NCBI GenBank assembly: GCA_016785225.1 | Contig: JAFBJZ010000607.1 | Span: forward strand, 790,870 to 854,869 | Direction of reading: 5' to 3' | DNA: 64,000 bases | Source of the DNA: Psettodes erumei | Taxonomy: Eukaryota > Chordata > Actinopteri > Pleuronectiformes > Psettodidae | In this document: positions 1-13,348 of the stretch, piece after piece | Numbering within the stretch: the first letter of the stretch is position 1 | Layout of the letters: each line of letters begins with the position of its first letter | Made by a program: the position numbers and the translations under genes | Notes under the pieces: generated by a model | The model's database searches: none | What the model saw: the letters and a program-made list of their open reading frames with translations, nothing else | Told to the model about the DNA's origin: nothing

Positions 1-873
1 TAGAGCCAGTGATGTTTACATATCTCACTCCTTCAGATTCTTGACTGAAAAACACATGATGTTGGAGACTTAAAGAGAATCTAATATTGTCCTAAAGACT
101 TAACTGGTATGCTCTGCTTCTCTGCTTCAATATAACATTATACAAGTCTTGTGTCTGGACGTCCTTTAAGATCTTGACATCAGCAGCGACTCTAATGAAA
201 TCTTAGTATGTTTGTGCACCTGACTCCTGTGTACCCTGTGGTATCCGGCAGCATGTGCACAAAACTTCTCAGTGTGGTGACACTTAAATCGCTTGTGAAA
301 AGTGTGTTACTTGTACTTACTTCAAGGCAGCAACTGAAATACGTTAACCTGCCTCCAAGGTACAAAGTTATGTTGGATAAACTCAGAAATATAACACTGA
401 CACTGATATGCTCTTACCATGTTTGAACATGCCTTTGCTCTTGTTTCATCTCATCTTACAAATACAAGGTTCTGAAAAATACTCTCCTTTTATATAATCT
501 GAAGCAGGCATAATTTCTGTGATGTCTTTTAATTGTCACAAATAAGATCTCACCAGCAAACCTATCCATTTACTACATCTAATGAGAAGTCTTTTACCCA
601 CTGCAGAAATCATGATGACTTCTCTAAAACGTAGTGGATTGCTTACTCGGGAGCTGACGTGAGATGCAGCCAGAAGTTTGAGTTTTCTGGGCTGAAGTTC
701 TGCCTTGATCCTATAGGGGGAGGTGTTACTCTGCAGGGGCTGGAGTACAAGCCTGGGATGCAGAGGAGATGAGAGATGGAGAAAGAGGGCAGCTGAGGTG
801 AGTGGCGGGGTGGCAGTCGCAGCCTGAAGCCTCACCACGGCCCCAGCAGGGTAATCTAATCAGCTGTTTAAGA

Positions 874-947
<74 letters not shown>

Positions 948-1670
948 TCTTGGAATGGAGAAAAGCTCATTCCTCATTTTCGTGTGATGTACCCTAAATA
1001 ATCAAGTATGTAACAGTTTCAAAACAACTGATAAAGCACAGGTGATTTATTTCCCCTGCAGGAAGATGTGGTTGAGTGTATTTTGCTTGGTGTTAATTTT
1101 AATCTTTGCTTGCCTCGAGGGTGCAATTGGCCTTCATCTGACGGATTCAACCTAATTCAGATTATTTCCTTATACTGCTGTTTTCTAATAAACATTTCTG
1201 CTTGCTTATAAACCACTTTAGTGTAAAGTGAACGCCATTAGTGCCGTGTATTTTGGTCAAGGCTGAACTCCTTCCTCCTTCTGCACTGCAGTCCTTGTGA
1301 TTTTCAGGCAATATATTTGACAACTGTTAGAACTCCCCCATTACTAGACTTTCAATTAAAATGCACAGTGGGGACAGTGTTGCAAAAAGGGAAGACACAT
1401 GGTTGAATGTACAGTACATTTAGAAATATTTCAGTTACAAAGCTGGCTAGCACTTGTTGTTGACATAATAACCTCTTAGCAAAGGAAGAATGATGGTTCA
1501 AAAATAAATCAAAGCAAAGAGAGAGAGAGAGATGGTGATCAACTTTATTTTTGGACAGATGTTTCTATTGTCCAAGGTAAACCCACCATGGGGCTATGAT
1601 GTACATGCTGTACATGATACACCGTCCATCCGTTCGTGTATACCAATCACACACTTTTCATTATGGCGGT
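1..1670. other. Intergenic, no gene seen
   Basis: This AT-rich stretch has only short open frames, none with a recognisable domain, splice structure or family similarity. The one clear structure is a compound CT/CA microsatellite, listed separately. A short GA run lies near 1520. Confidence 0.6.
875..945. repeat. Compound (CT)n(CA)n microsatellite
   Basis: A run of about 15 CT units passes directly into about 20 CA units. Open frames across it on both strands consist mostly of Ser-Leu, His-Thr or Cys-Val dipeptides and are not genes. Confidence 0.97.
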
Positions 1671-1674
1671 ATAT

Positions 1675-2015
1675 TTAAACTGCGGTTGCCTCGCGCCCCC
1701 TCTTGCGTTGCTGGATTATTAATACACCGCTAATGCACCTCGTGGTGAGGCACACCTGGTGGGACCGGGTCGCTGCGGACTTCAAACCACCACCTCTAGC
1801 AGGGGAGCTAAGCTGTGCTGACCGGCTGTAGGCAGCTCGCGACCGAGGACACCTTCCCTCCGCCACGCGTTGTCCGGCGACTACCACTGCTTCTTTTCAG
1901 CAAGTATTAGCCGCAAATGCTAACATGCCTGCAGTTAGCTGATGACGTGTGCGCGAGAGCCTTAACGCTACCGCCAGCATCAGTTACCTGCGACGCTGTT
2001 GGGTTGGGTTGTTTG
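1675..2015. promoter_or_regulatory. CpG-dense patch, possible promoter or first exon
   Basis: CpG dinucleotides cluster here (for example around 1768, 1838-1880, 1950 and 1990) in an otherwise AT-rich, CpG-poor landscape. That is typical of an unmethylated vertebrate promoter. Short frames occur on both strands but none is recognisable. By human synteny, the gene beyond DIO3 on the side away from DLK1 is PPP2R5C, with its 5' end facing DIO3. Flipped into this window it would run leftward from about here. That is inference only; I found no PPP2R5C coding sequence. Confidence 0.4.
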
Positions 2016-5000
2016 CTTTTGTGTCAGCTGTGAATGGACTAATTTCTTGTTGTGGCTGAGATTATTCTTCTGTTGGTTGTTGTTTAACACACATGCGCTC
2101 TTGCTGCTGTCTTGGGCACATTCCCCCACCCAGGTGTGTTCCCGGTGACCACTTAGTTGTTGTAATATTACAACACTGACTTTAGGGGTTTAGCACAAGT
2201 GTGACTGCTGTCTTCCTCACACAACATGTCTTTTGTGTGTAGGACAGGTAGTCACGTTTCATTTTTAATTTTTTTCATAATTTGCTAAGAACAAGAGACG
2301 TATCAAGCAATGTGAGTTTACGGTCGTGCTGCTTCAAACTCGTTCATGTCATAAACTACTGAGCTCCTTTTATGCTGCTACTATACTTGGCTGCACTCGT
2401 GCCAATGCCAACTCTAATCTTATAATCATCCCTTCAGAATGTTTTCTCTGCTGAGCTTTGGTCAACGAAAATGGTGCTGGATATCAACTCTGTGCATACT
2501 GTATATTCAAAAACAAATCGCTTCCACGTGAGGTGGCAGACTGAACTTGTGTGGAAACTAAGTCTTATGAACTATACAGCACCCACGTTTCCATCCAAGT
2601 GGTGGTGTATTAAGAAATTAGTGGCTCAGTAAATCCGAAGCTATGTGAAAGAAGACACTCTGTGTGCTAAAAGAAATACACTTCCATACAACAAAACATT
2701 GATCTCCAAGGACACCATCGAGGAGCTTCACTATTGTACTCAGAAAATGTCACGTATTGAATGAGTTTAACAGCACAGGCTCACGAGATGACGTGTCGGA
2801 ATCTGGGTGGCTCATCACATTAATGTCCTTGGGAGAAAACTTGAATTAAAGTCTTTTTTAGTAAGTACAACATTTGGCGATTCCGCTTCATGTTGTACCC
2901 CTGAAAGACATCAGGGCCCTTTTCTTTAAATGCTCTTATTCAGCTAAAATAATCATGTGTATTTTCACCTTGCCAATTTTTGATGTTTGTGCACAGATTG
3001 TTAATCTTGTGAAGCTGTGATCAGAATTCACATGATTTCTCTGTTTGTTGATGCTGAGGTACATGAGGTGGAGGTGTCGGGCACCAGCATGCAAATAGGT
3101 AATTATGTTCATTTAATTTTGTGTGTTTCTGCATTGTTACTGTTGTCATTTCATTTGTGCTTAACAATGTTTTCCCAGTCATTGTACATTTCAGTCACTG
3201 TTAAACAGTGGGGCATCACCATTGAATGTGGTGGTGAGTGATGTTGGTGCATGACTGTTGAGGTTGTCCTCACCATAAGCCTGCAGTGACAATGGAATCT
3301 TACTGTGAATCTCTCAAAGCACCCTTTTTAATTGCAAGAACGATTTACAGAAAAGGGAATTCTGCAGTTAATCTTTAAATTTTATGGCCCTGTCTTACAA
3401 CCAGCGCAAGTAGGTGGTATGACATGGTTTTCATTTTCCCATCCAGTGCCCGCATTTGTTTAATAGCAAATGCACTTGTTCATTGGTTGTACATTGGTTT
3501 CCTCTGCAGAGAAACATGGTCTGAAGTGCTCCATGCTAAAAATAGAGCCCTTAGTGTTCAAATGACGAATTCCCATTTGAATGCCAAATGGCAGTATTCA
3601 TTTCTTTCCTTACAGTCTCAGAATAAAGTTGGTTTGTTTCTTTTTAATTACTTTTTTAAAATGTCTTTTTTAAAAATTCTATTTACTTTTATATTTGTTT
3701 GTTCCTTTTCATTTTGAAAATATAATTTTATCTTAAGAAGAGAAGCCAATGTGTCAGAAAATGAGCTGCACTTTTACAGGTTTGCGTGCGAAGGACATGA
3801 TACTCAAGACTTGATACTACCACAGTTCCAAATTTATTTTGAACCAAAAAATCCAGGCCCATTTCAAATGATCATGATTGTATTCCGGTTAGTTTAGTTA
3901 TCCACATACAAAGAATAAGGTCCTCAACTGTCATATTCGCTTCCAAGGATGCTTTCGTGTGTTTGTGTAGGCCCAGCAGCATCTATATACGTGTGCCAGT
4001 TAAAGCCAAGTGCTTATAAATGACCTCTAAACAAGAGGGTTGGGTTTATCTTAGAAAGAGTTTTATGGTTGGGTACGAGCCCTGAGACAATTAAGGTTAG
4101 ATACTGTATATAAACACAGTTGAATTGAAAGACACCAAGATTTGCTTGTAACCGTTTTGTCGGTTTCAGTTTTATTACAGTGATTTAATGGTTTAATCCT
4201 CAACAGGGCTGCATGAAATGAACTGTGTGATGATCTCTTCAAAACACGAAAAAAAGGCTTAGCAAAGCAAAATCCCCAATGAACATTTGTTTTACATTTT
4301 GCTCCATGGGTTCATCCACTGTAGCAGCAACCAGGACATCCAGCATTCAAATGAGAGCAGAACAAATTAAAAGAAATTGGGAACACATTTGTAGATATCT
4401 CTGGTGTTTACAAGCATCTAGAATGTAATTCTTTATTTCTGTCTTTTTGTGCACAGGTCACTTACACTAGAATGTGACACACTAAACCTCAATAAAAATA
4501 GACCTTTATCAGACTTTCAAAGGGCTGGATAACAGGCTGAAAATGTAATGACCATTTCAGGTAGGTTTATGTTATAATGCTCTCTTTATAAAAAAAAAAA
4601 GTTTCTGTTTAGTTTCGTTTGCCAGTTTGGCATGAGAGACTTTAGAAATACAGTACCCATGAGCCTCTGCCGCTGTCGGCCAGAGGTGCAAAGCAGAGTC
4701 GATTCAAATTCAAAACTGTTTGTTGTTGCAGTTGAGGGTCCAACCTCATCCATAGTTCAACCAGAAATCATTTTGGCAAAAGCTGAATTTTTATGCAGCT
4801 CCTTATATCTCCTTTTGTGAGATATAAATTAGATATATTTGGGAATATCAAAAATGAAAATTGGAATTATCTCCTTGCTCTCTTGGAAACCTGTGACGGG
4901 CGTTTTTGTCTTCTACACTACATGATTAGAGGTGGCACAATATTTGATTCATCAATTAGTCAAGCAACAGAACATTCATGTTCTTAATAATAAATGACTT

Positions 5001-8000
5001 ATTACAATTTTCAAATGATACTGGACAAGAGCTTTTGGCCATCCATTTACAGCGTGTTCTACACCCTGTGGCCCAAAAACACAGGAGACACCAACCCTCA
5101 TGCTGCATTCGCAGTGGTTCAGAGCATGTCTTGCCCATTCTAATGTTTAGTTCAGTAGTAACTGAATCTTTTAGCATTGCAAGCTTTAACATTTGCTTTA
5201 TTTATTCTCGATTTACAGCCTGGAAGAGTAAACTGGTAGGAGGAACATGGAGGTAAACCTCATAAAATGGAGATTTGCAATGGCTTTAAATGGGCATCAT
5301 TTAAGTTATTTACAATGGTGTTTTCCCTTTTAACATATTACATATATAACCTATGACAGAATGGGATGTAAATCAACATGCTGTATGTCCTTTTTTCCTC
5401 CAGAGTAAATCATCTGATTAGATTTTAGAGTGCCGTGCTCTGTTGCACAGTAATATTTCAACCATTTTATATCTTTAACACACACTCTGAGAAATGTGAT
5501 TGAAATTAATATATGATAACAAAATTTGGTGGTGGATTTTCTATCAAATCCTCAGCTGCATCTTGTCGAGGGCCCTTAGCACTCTTCAAACATAAAGGAC
5601 ACAATCGCGGTGGTAAAAAGACTGAAAAGATGAGGAGCTTGTTGCAAATTGCTTGCAGACCCCCATTCCATGCAGCCATGTGAAGACTAAGCACTTTATG
5701 AGAATATTGGTACGTCAACGCGGGCAGCAGTTTGTATTGCCACAGCAAACCTTGGCCTCATGTTACCTTACAAAAAATGCTTCTAAATAATTCCACACGG
5801 TGAAGCAGACAGATTTCAAGATTGGGAAGAAGAGCACTGGGAATAGGTATTGGCAGGTAACTAGAGTTGAAGTGTCAGATTTGGTTTGGGTTGTTGGATC
5901 CGAAGTGTGAGATTACTGCTACATTACATCAAACAGAAAACATGAAATTTCTGTTGTGAGGAAATAATTTATCTTTGTGTCAGTTGCTGTGATTTGGCGC
6001 CAGTGGCTACAGTTTTGTCCTCATACACTTCTCCTGAGCTACGTCATGGGAATAGTGTTATTTTATGTTATGCTAGTCAGGCTTTCCACATACATTTAAC
6101 TGACTGAATGCAGCAGAAGTTATAAACCTATGTATTTGTGGTCATCTGCAGCTGAATTAAGCAGTGATTGAGAATAGGTCCAAAATACTGACAGATGATT
6201 GTCTGGCATGCTATCCTCTCATGCAAGCTGTTTTTGTGACATTTCCTCTTTTTATTCCATTCATGTCTCCTGCTGGTCTCTCCATATGGTTTATATGTTT
6301 GAGTCCCTGTGCATGTACTGCGCTTGGCCCCTCAAATATCTCATGCATCTCCTCCATCAATTTCCAGTTTGAGATGAAAGGGAATGTTCAAGGAGAGCAC
6401 GTTTGAATCTTACTGGCAGCCACTGATCAAAAATGTTTAAGTCTGTAATCATATGGAGGCCTGCAAACTTTACAAGACAGCCATGTGACATATCTGAGGG
6501 TGAGTATCGTTGATGTATAAGGCTTTATGAATATTGAATGGGGGAGGTTAATGAATTGAGCTTTAATTATCACATTAATGAGAAGGCATGGTCCTCATAC
6601 CTCAGTAATGACCATGTTTCTAGAATTATATACATCCACATCCTACACAGTGGGGCACACCAACAATTTAAGTACTGGTATGAAAGTTATGTGACCCCCA
6701 GCGTTCAGTTCAACTATTTAGATGCCCCTCTGTAACCTGCAGTTTCTCCTGAAATATGAGGATGTGGGTTCATTTGTGCCTTTTATTAGGTGCAAGAGGG
6801 TACCATTTTCTTTTACGGGCCAAATATCCTGGAGATTTGAATGAAATCTGAGGTGGCTAATGATGGGACAGATGGAAAGTTCATTCAACTGTCCTTTTTA
6901 AAGTGTTAAACTGTAAGTGTATAGTTATGGAGTTTTTATATATTGAAGACTTTGCAGACAACATAGATACACACATTCTTTGATTGGTGTAGCTTTGGCA
7001 AAACTCCCATATCCATAATAACAGAGAATGTATATATTTCCAGTATTTGTATGTGAAAGTCTTGCCCAAGCGCAAATGGGAACATGCAGAAAGCTATTAT
7101 GACTACTTGTGTCAGAACTTGTTCGGAAAAAAAAGACTGCAGGTAACAGACAAGCAAGCCTCTTGGGTGGTATGGAAACTGGGAGTATTCACGACGGCAT
7201 TCCTTCTGCAGCATAACATGTAGTCATTGTTTTGGGTTTTTTTTTGTATGTTGATGTCAAAGTAATGAGAATGACCGGCAGTAAACGCCTCGTAAAATTC
7301 AGCATGTTTCTGAGACAGCTGTTGAATGTAACGCTGCAAGCAAATAACCTGCATACTCGCAGTCTCTCCAGGTGTGGTTGTTTGTTGTCAACACCGTCAT
7401 CTGGTGCAGGCACTGATGCCTCATATACTCGTAAATGTGCAATTTGAATACTGTTGTAAAAAGCATCGCTTCTAAGATGTAGCTCTGGTGTAGGGGGTTT
7501 ATTTGTTTAACTTGCATATTTTTAAGCATGCTTTTAGATGGCAGTTGTTTGGTATGTACAACATCAGAAAATAGTGAAGAATGAGCCCCTTAATTCACGC
7601 CAAAGTACTGTCTTCAAATAGCCCTTTCTGTTTGACTAGTTCAGAGATAAACAATGCAGAGGGAGAAGCTGGAACCGTCATTTTTTTTCTTGGAAATTAA
7701 CTGAAAGTGTGAACTGATTGTCAGAATAGTTTGATGATTATAAATAGATGATGTGATTTGCTGAGTTGCTTATTTGACTTGTCGCAATTGTGGAGCTGGG
7801 ATGTGTCCATTGTGGGATTTCTCGGATAATCCATTTTAATCCATTTTAGACAAGATATTTTTGAAATTCGATAAGGCTACAGGTGACTGTCACAGTCAAG
7901 GTATGCTATAGCACATCCCAGAAAATAAAAATCTTCTTCAAAGTCTTCATCATCCCAAACATGCAAGGCTGTGCACGTGTGGTGCTTCAGAATTCAAATT

Positions 8001-8342
8001 AAGTTCACAGCAGCAAAGCCGCCTCTCTATGCAATGGAGCCATCACCAGAACAGCAGGGGTATTGAACAGACATTCACTCTAATTATAAATCAACCTCTT
8101 GCTGCTCAGCCTGCTCAGATCGCTCACACTGCTCTCTCTCGCTGTCTCTGTCTCTCCCTCTTTCTTTCTCTCTCGCCCACGTCTATCTGCAGCCAAATAC
8201 TTTGGTTCATCCAAGGTAAATCTGCACTGGGTAAACAAACACCACCAGAGGGGATGCAATTCAGACCAGTATTCTGAAAAGTACTTTAGAAATGAATAAG
8301 TGTCCTCCTGTCTAAAGACATTTTATCAAATATTTATCTAAT

Positions 8343-8395
<53 letters not shown>

Positions 8396-10050
8396 GTATG
8401 TATATATCAGTCCATGTATAACTAAAACATAATGATGCATTATTTCTCCAAGCCTGTAATGCACCACCAAACGGCCAATCATACAAAGCTGGAGAGACTC
8501 TAACATCCCTTGACATAAATGACACACTTTCCACTCGACATTGTAGGTCATAGAATAATCCCCACTGGTTTGAACATTAATTTATATAGTTAAGATTTGC
8601 TTTTTTGAAGTATGGCTTTACAGAGCTTCACCATTTACTCACCTTTATTGCATCTCCTGCAGTCTTGATGGTATTAACAGGGCACTATGTCATGTTCTAA
8701 AATGATTCTACTAATGCACTGTGACGCCTTGTCCTTTGACCTGAAGGCACAGAACCGTAACCAGGTCACCAGCCTCATTACCTCGGTGATCGTGACTGTT
8801 GGGGCTGATACCAATGTCTGATGAAATCTTCAGCTGAAGTAATTGTCCATAATTACGACTAACATCAGGTGCACAAAGTGGTAGCCAATTAGGAGTTTGA
8901 CTAACAAAGCATATGCATATACATTATTTTCAGTCCAATAGAGGAAATGCGTGTCATCTGTAATGTTTGTCTAATGGGTTATCGGCATGGCAGTTTTGTT
9001 GCAACTTAGCTGCAGAAAAGCTCATAAAAAAGTCGTGAAATGATCTAATCCTTTTTAAGACGAACTAAATCGGGTGGAATTATGACAGTTACTGAAGGCA
9101 AGCAGTTGTAGATGGGAATAGTCACACGAGTCAGGGCTGCAGTATCTAAGACCCAGGAGTTTGTGTAGCTCAAGATGACCCCTTGAAACTGGAGCTGTAG
9201 TAAACAAGCTTGGCTAAACAATTAAGTCAAAACCAAAGCACCAACACAGAACCAGCCACACTCATTGGTGGATGCAGAACACGGGACTGCACGTACGTTC
9301 ACCATAACCGGCCCCTTTGTCTTTCCGGTTGTCCAAACCACACCCTGAGGTGAAATGAGTCCAGAGGGGTTCGGGGGGCCATGCATTGTGGTGGCTGAGC
9401 TTAGGAAGGATTTAAACACTACTACTTAGCAGCTCTTAACCTCACTGACCCCTTTTGGGACTAATACAGATCCTGTTGTGCTAGAGAATTACATTAAGCC
9501 CTTGCTTTGAAACCAGGGCCCAGTGAGCACATGGACTGGGGCATTTACGGTAGATTTTTCAGCTCCCTAACTTGGTAGCTACCAGTTAATAGATTACACT
9601 CTGATGCCATATGTGCTGCTGGTGCTGGACTGGTATTAATTAGTGGAGATTGGCCACACGTCATTTTTTGTGCCTTTTTTTTTTTTTTTTAAAGCTTTAA
9701 TAATAAAGCTTTTCAGGTCAGTGTTTTGTACCAGTAACCAATCGCTGAAATGCTAACTATTGTTTTATGACATCATCCTATATAGATTCTGGATAGAGTA
9801 GATGTAATTTTTGGAATTTTGTTGGTTTTTTGGTGTCTTTTTTTTTTTTTTTGCAAAAAAGCATATTAGTCACAAGTTATTATTTAATGAAGATGATTTG
9901 TATGTGTCTGGAGGGAATCACAAAAATCGCATACTTAATTTGTTCATTCATTCACACACTGTGCTGTGGTTTATCTCTTTCCTCAAGGCTAGGAATAGAA
10001 ACAGTTATCACACTTATCCAGAACCATTCACTTGTAGTTATCTGATCAGT
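2016..10050. other. Gene-poor intergenic DNA
   Basis: Only scattered short frames of fewer than 100 codons are present, without recognisable domains or codon-conserved character. Low-complexity pieces include a CT-rich tract near 8130-8175, a GT/TA microsatellite near 8347 and poly-T tracts near 9677 and 9839. If the CpG patch to the left is a promoter, this could be its upstream region or an intron. Confidence 0.5.
8347..8405. repeat. Compound (GT)n(AT)n microsatellite
   Basis: About 17 GT units run into about 7 TA units and a short degenerate GTAT tail. The alternating purine-pyrimidine run could adopt Z-DNA. Confidence 0.96.
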
Positions 10051-10054
10051 GCCG

Positions 10055-10450
10055 GACAGTAACAATAATGGTGATGATGATAACAATGTTTATTTGTAGC
10101 ATACTTTTCAATACCCAGGTTACACAGAAAAATCAACAGTAACATAAGAACTAATAGGGATAGAAAAAGCTGAACATAAACATAGGTAATTTCAGGACTC
10201 AAGTAAAATAAGGATAAACCCCTGCCTTGTTTCCTCATGCAGACCATGCCGCTGCTGAGAATCTCAAACAACGTTTTATAACGGGTCATAAAGAGAGCAA
10301 GAAGCAAGATCACAGACAGTTTTAAAGATAATCAAGAAGATCTTAAAGTCGTTCCTAAAACATAGTAGGAGCCAATGTAGGGAGACTCAATCAGGGGCAA
10401 TGTGGTCACATCTCATATCTGATATTCTCTTAGATATTCATTAGAATGTC
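10055..10450. repeat. Decayed teleost interspersed repeat
   Basis: The segment starts with a 'TTTATTTGTAGCATACTTTTCAA'-type motif, then wording like 'CCAGGTTACACAG', and later 'GGAGCCAATGTAGGGAGACT' followed by 'GGGGCAATGTGGTCACATCT'. From memory, this order of phrases is that of a very common fish dispersed repeat related to non-LTR retroelement 3' ends. Edges are approximate and the copy carries many substitutions. The family name is not assigned. Confidence 0.45.
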
Positions 10451-12680
10451 ACGTGTGGTTGGTGCATCTCTGAAGATTATGCAATCACAACCCTGAGTTT
10501 ACCCTGACCCCGAACCCAGACATGGCTCTTCTTCTAATCCCAACCCAAAGATTAAATATGGCCTAGACATTTAATGTCTGTAGATTCTTAGTGACACACC
10601 AGCACTGCATTCACAACCTTTTCTGCCTGCCTTCCTGCATATAATTGGAAACACAGTACATTATTGATAGAAAGTTGAATACCAACTCTGATTTACAAAA
10701 AACAAAAGCAAGACGAAATACATCAACTAGTAATGCTCCTTTTTTTTCCTCACAGTCTCCATCCTGCACCCAAGAAGCAAATGACTGACAACCATATTGA
10801 ATGAAGAGACATCAGCTGTCAGTTACATAACTAATTTCTTTGCTTTATGGAAAAAGAAATGTCAATTTCATGAATAATATTTAGCTAAGATTGGTTTTGG
10901 CAGAAAAAAGAAAAGCGCTTACATATTTTACATTACATATTTTAAAAGCTTTGAAGGGTACAAACTGAATCAGTTCTTGAATGTCGCATGCCATGGAAAT
11001 TGAGGGGAAAAAAGTCATTTCAGTAACTCCATGGCAAAGGGCATAAATAGTTAAGACTAGACTGTAACACATATCTTTCGAGTAGAGTTGGCAGTGAAAC
11101 AATCAGTGCATTTATACCAGAACCACTGTAACTTTAGCTGAACTTTAGTGAGTCACTGTGTTGTCAACCATTTTTTGATTCTTCCAGTAAAAGTATCTTG
11201 ACTAGTCCCATGCCTCTACTGGAAATGCATCACTTCTTCTACAATGTAAGCTGAGACGTGGCTGATGCAACAGCAAATCACAAAAGCATGCCCCATTTTA
11301 AAAAAAAAAAAAGAAAGAAAAAAAAAAAACCTCACTGTCGTCTTGCAAATTCCGACAATTTCCTCCAGACAGTAAAAACGATTAGTCATGAGTTAGCCCT
11401 TTTTATGTGAAATTTACTGTAAGTAATGCACGAAGCAGATGAACCAGACCTGTGTCACACAAGTGAACTTTGAATATAAAAGCGATGTCCTTTCAGCTTT
11501 TGGAGTTGATGATTGCTAATGTCTCTATCAAGTAGGTCAGTGTATTCTTGGCTCGCACTTGCTGTTGCAAATGGATTTGCATAGTTCTTTATTTGTTCTT
11601 CCTCTCATTTGACAGCATGTAACTCCTACTAGGAACCCTTTAAAAACACATTCATGCGAGTATTTTTTTTAGCGGTGTATATTTAGCAGTATTGTAATTT
11701 CCTAAACTCACTTCACAAATGAAAACATGAACATTTTTTGGGTGAAAGGCTAATGTGGAAATTAACCGCGAGTTCTCATTCACTCAGGCTCTGCTGGGCA
11801 GACATTCAAAAGTTCTTTTTTGGCAAAGGAAAGCTGTTGCTGTTTTAGGTTAACAACTCACCCACCCACCGATTCTTGGAGGGGTCCATACTGTAGGCTA
11901 TAGAAAGAGGGCCCCACTGCATAGTTTATGGAAACCTCGGGGAATAGCTCCCAGTAAACGCAAGAGGCATGACATAGAACATTGCCTGGAGCGCATAAGT
12001 TGTATAAAGTTTCAACATATGGGAGGACGCAGATTACGACGTTTAGTGCTTTTTAGACAACCTCTGAACAAAATACGATGATAGGCGTTAATCTGTAAGA
12101 GAGCAAGGTGTCACATGAGCAAGTGAACACATTTGCTGGGCCTCACACATGCTGAGCACGTAGGAACCCTCCACATACGTTCTGCTTCTCATTATGTTCT
12201 CTTACATGCATCTCATTATGTTCCGGCTATCCTTCCCCCAGGCCTGTAGCCTTACAGCCATTTATGTGTCAACAGAATTACCACGGAGAAGTGTCTCCGT
12301 CTCAGATGAACATTTTCTCCTTCCTTCGCCCTTTGTTCTGCTCTGACATGTAACTCTATATGTGATCCTTTCCTGATCCTTGATGAGCCCTAAAGGTTCC
12401 CCTATGGTGCTTAAATATTCACCGTCAGCCTTAAATACAATGCGGGCATCGAGTAGTTGGAAGAGATGGAAATAAAAACAAAAATTAAGAATAGTAAATT
12501 TTGTTTCATGTTTAAGATGGGATGAATAGTGTATGGCTGAAATTCACCCCTCTTTCCTGTCGGCTGCCTTCCAAAAAACACTGTGGCTAATCTCAAGACA
12601 GCAAGCATACGAGTCTGTCCTCATCTGAACTTTCGGTGGATGAAATGGCAAATACGCAGCTGAGCCCTGCCACTGCGTAG

Positions 12681-12710
12681 CCTCTCTCTCGCTCTCTCTC
12701 TCTCTCTCCC
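12681..12710. repeat. CT-rich simple repeat
   Basis: An interrupted (CT)n tract that produces Arg-Glu repeats in minus-strand frames. It is not coding. Confidence 0.85.
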
Positions 12711-13304
12711 CCACTTCCCTCCCCCTTTCTCTTTCTGCTTAGCGTTATCTTGCTTTGCTCCATTGCCTCCCGCCTGCTCATCGCATGTCAACAAGTGAGA
12801 TCTGAGATGAAACCATGTCAAGTTGGACACATATCAGGTCTAAATATGTGAGAGAAATGCCATTTGGAATTCACATCAGAGGAAGCACAGACAGTGCTGC
12901 AGACAGAGATGCTCAGGGATGCAGTCAATCAGGAGACACGCATGCAGATGCAGATGTAGATGCACACAAACAAACACGCTGACGCACACCAGTGTTGTAT
13001 AAACAGTAGGAAAAGCTATCCGGTCATCTCTCTCCTAATGAAAAGTGCACTGATGACATGGATGTAAAAAAGGGGCTTTATTTCCGTGGCAACCAGTGCA
13101 ACGGAGGGAGCCGGAAAACCAAAAATACTGCATTGCGTTATAGCGTTAAATCCCAGCGACTTGTGTTTGTATGGCCACTGCCATCATCGCACTACTCCTG
13201 AATGATGTTCAAAATGAGGATAGTGACGATACTGACGATCCCCAAAAGTGATTTTAGTCAGCAGCTTTACAAGCCAGCCGCATAATTAAAAGGATCTGTT
13301 CACC

Positions 13305-13305
<1 letters not shown>

Positions 13306-13346
<41 letters not shown>
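13306..13346. repeat. (CA)n microsatellite
   Basis: About 20 CA units without interruption. Confidence 0.97.

Positions 13347-13348
<2 letters not shown>

Noticed and set aside
1918..2032. ATG frame beginning MLTC like PPP2R5C
   Set aside because: Similarity stops after four residues, and synteny would put that gene on the other strand.
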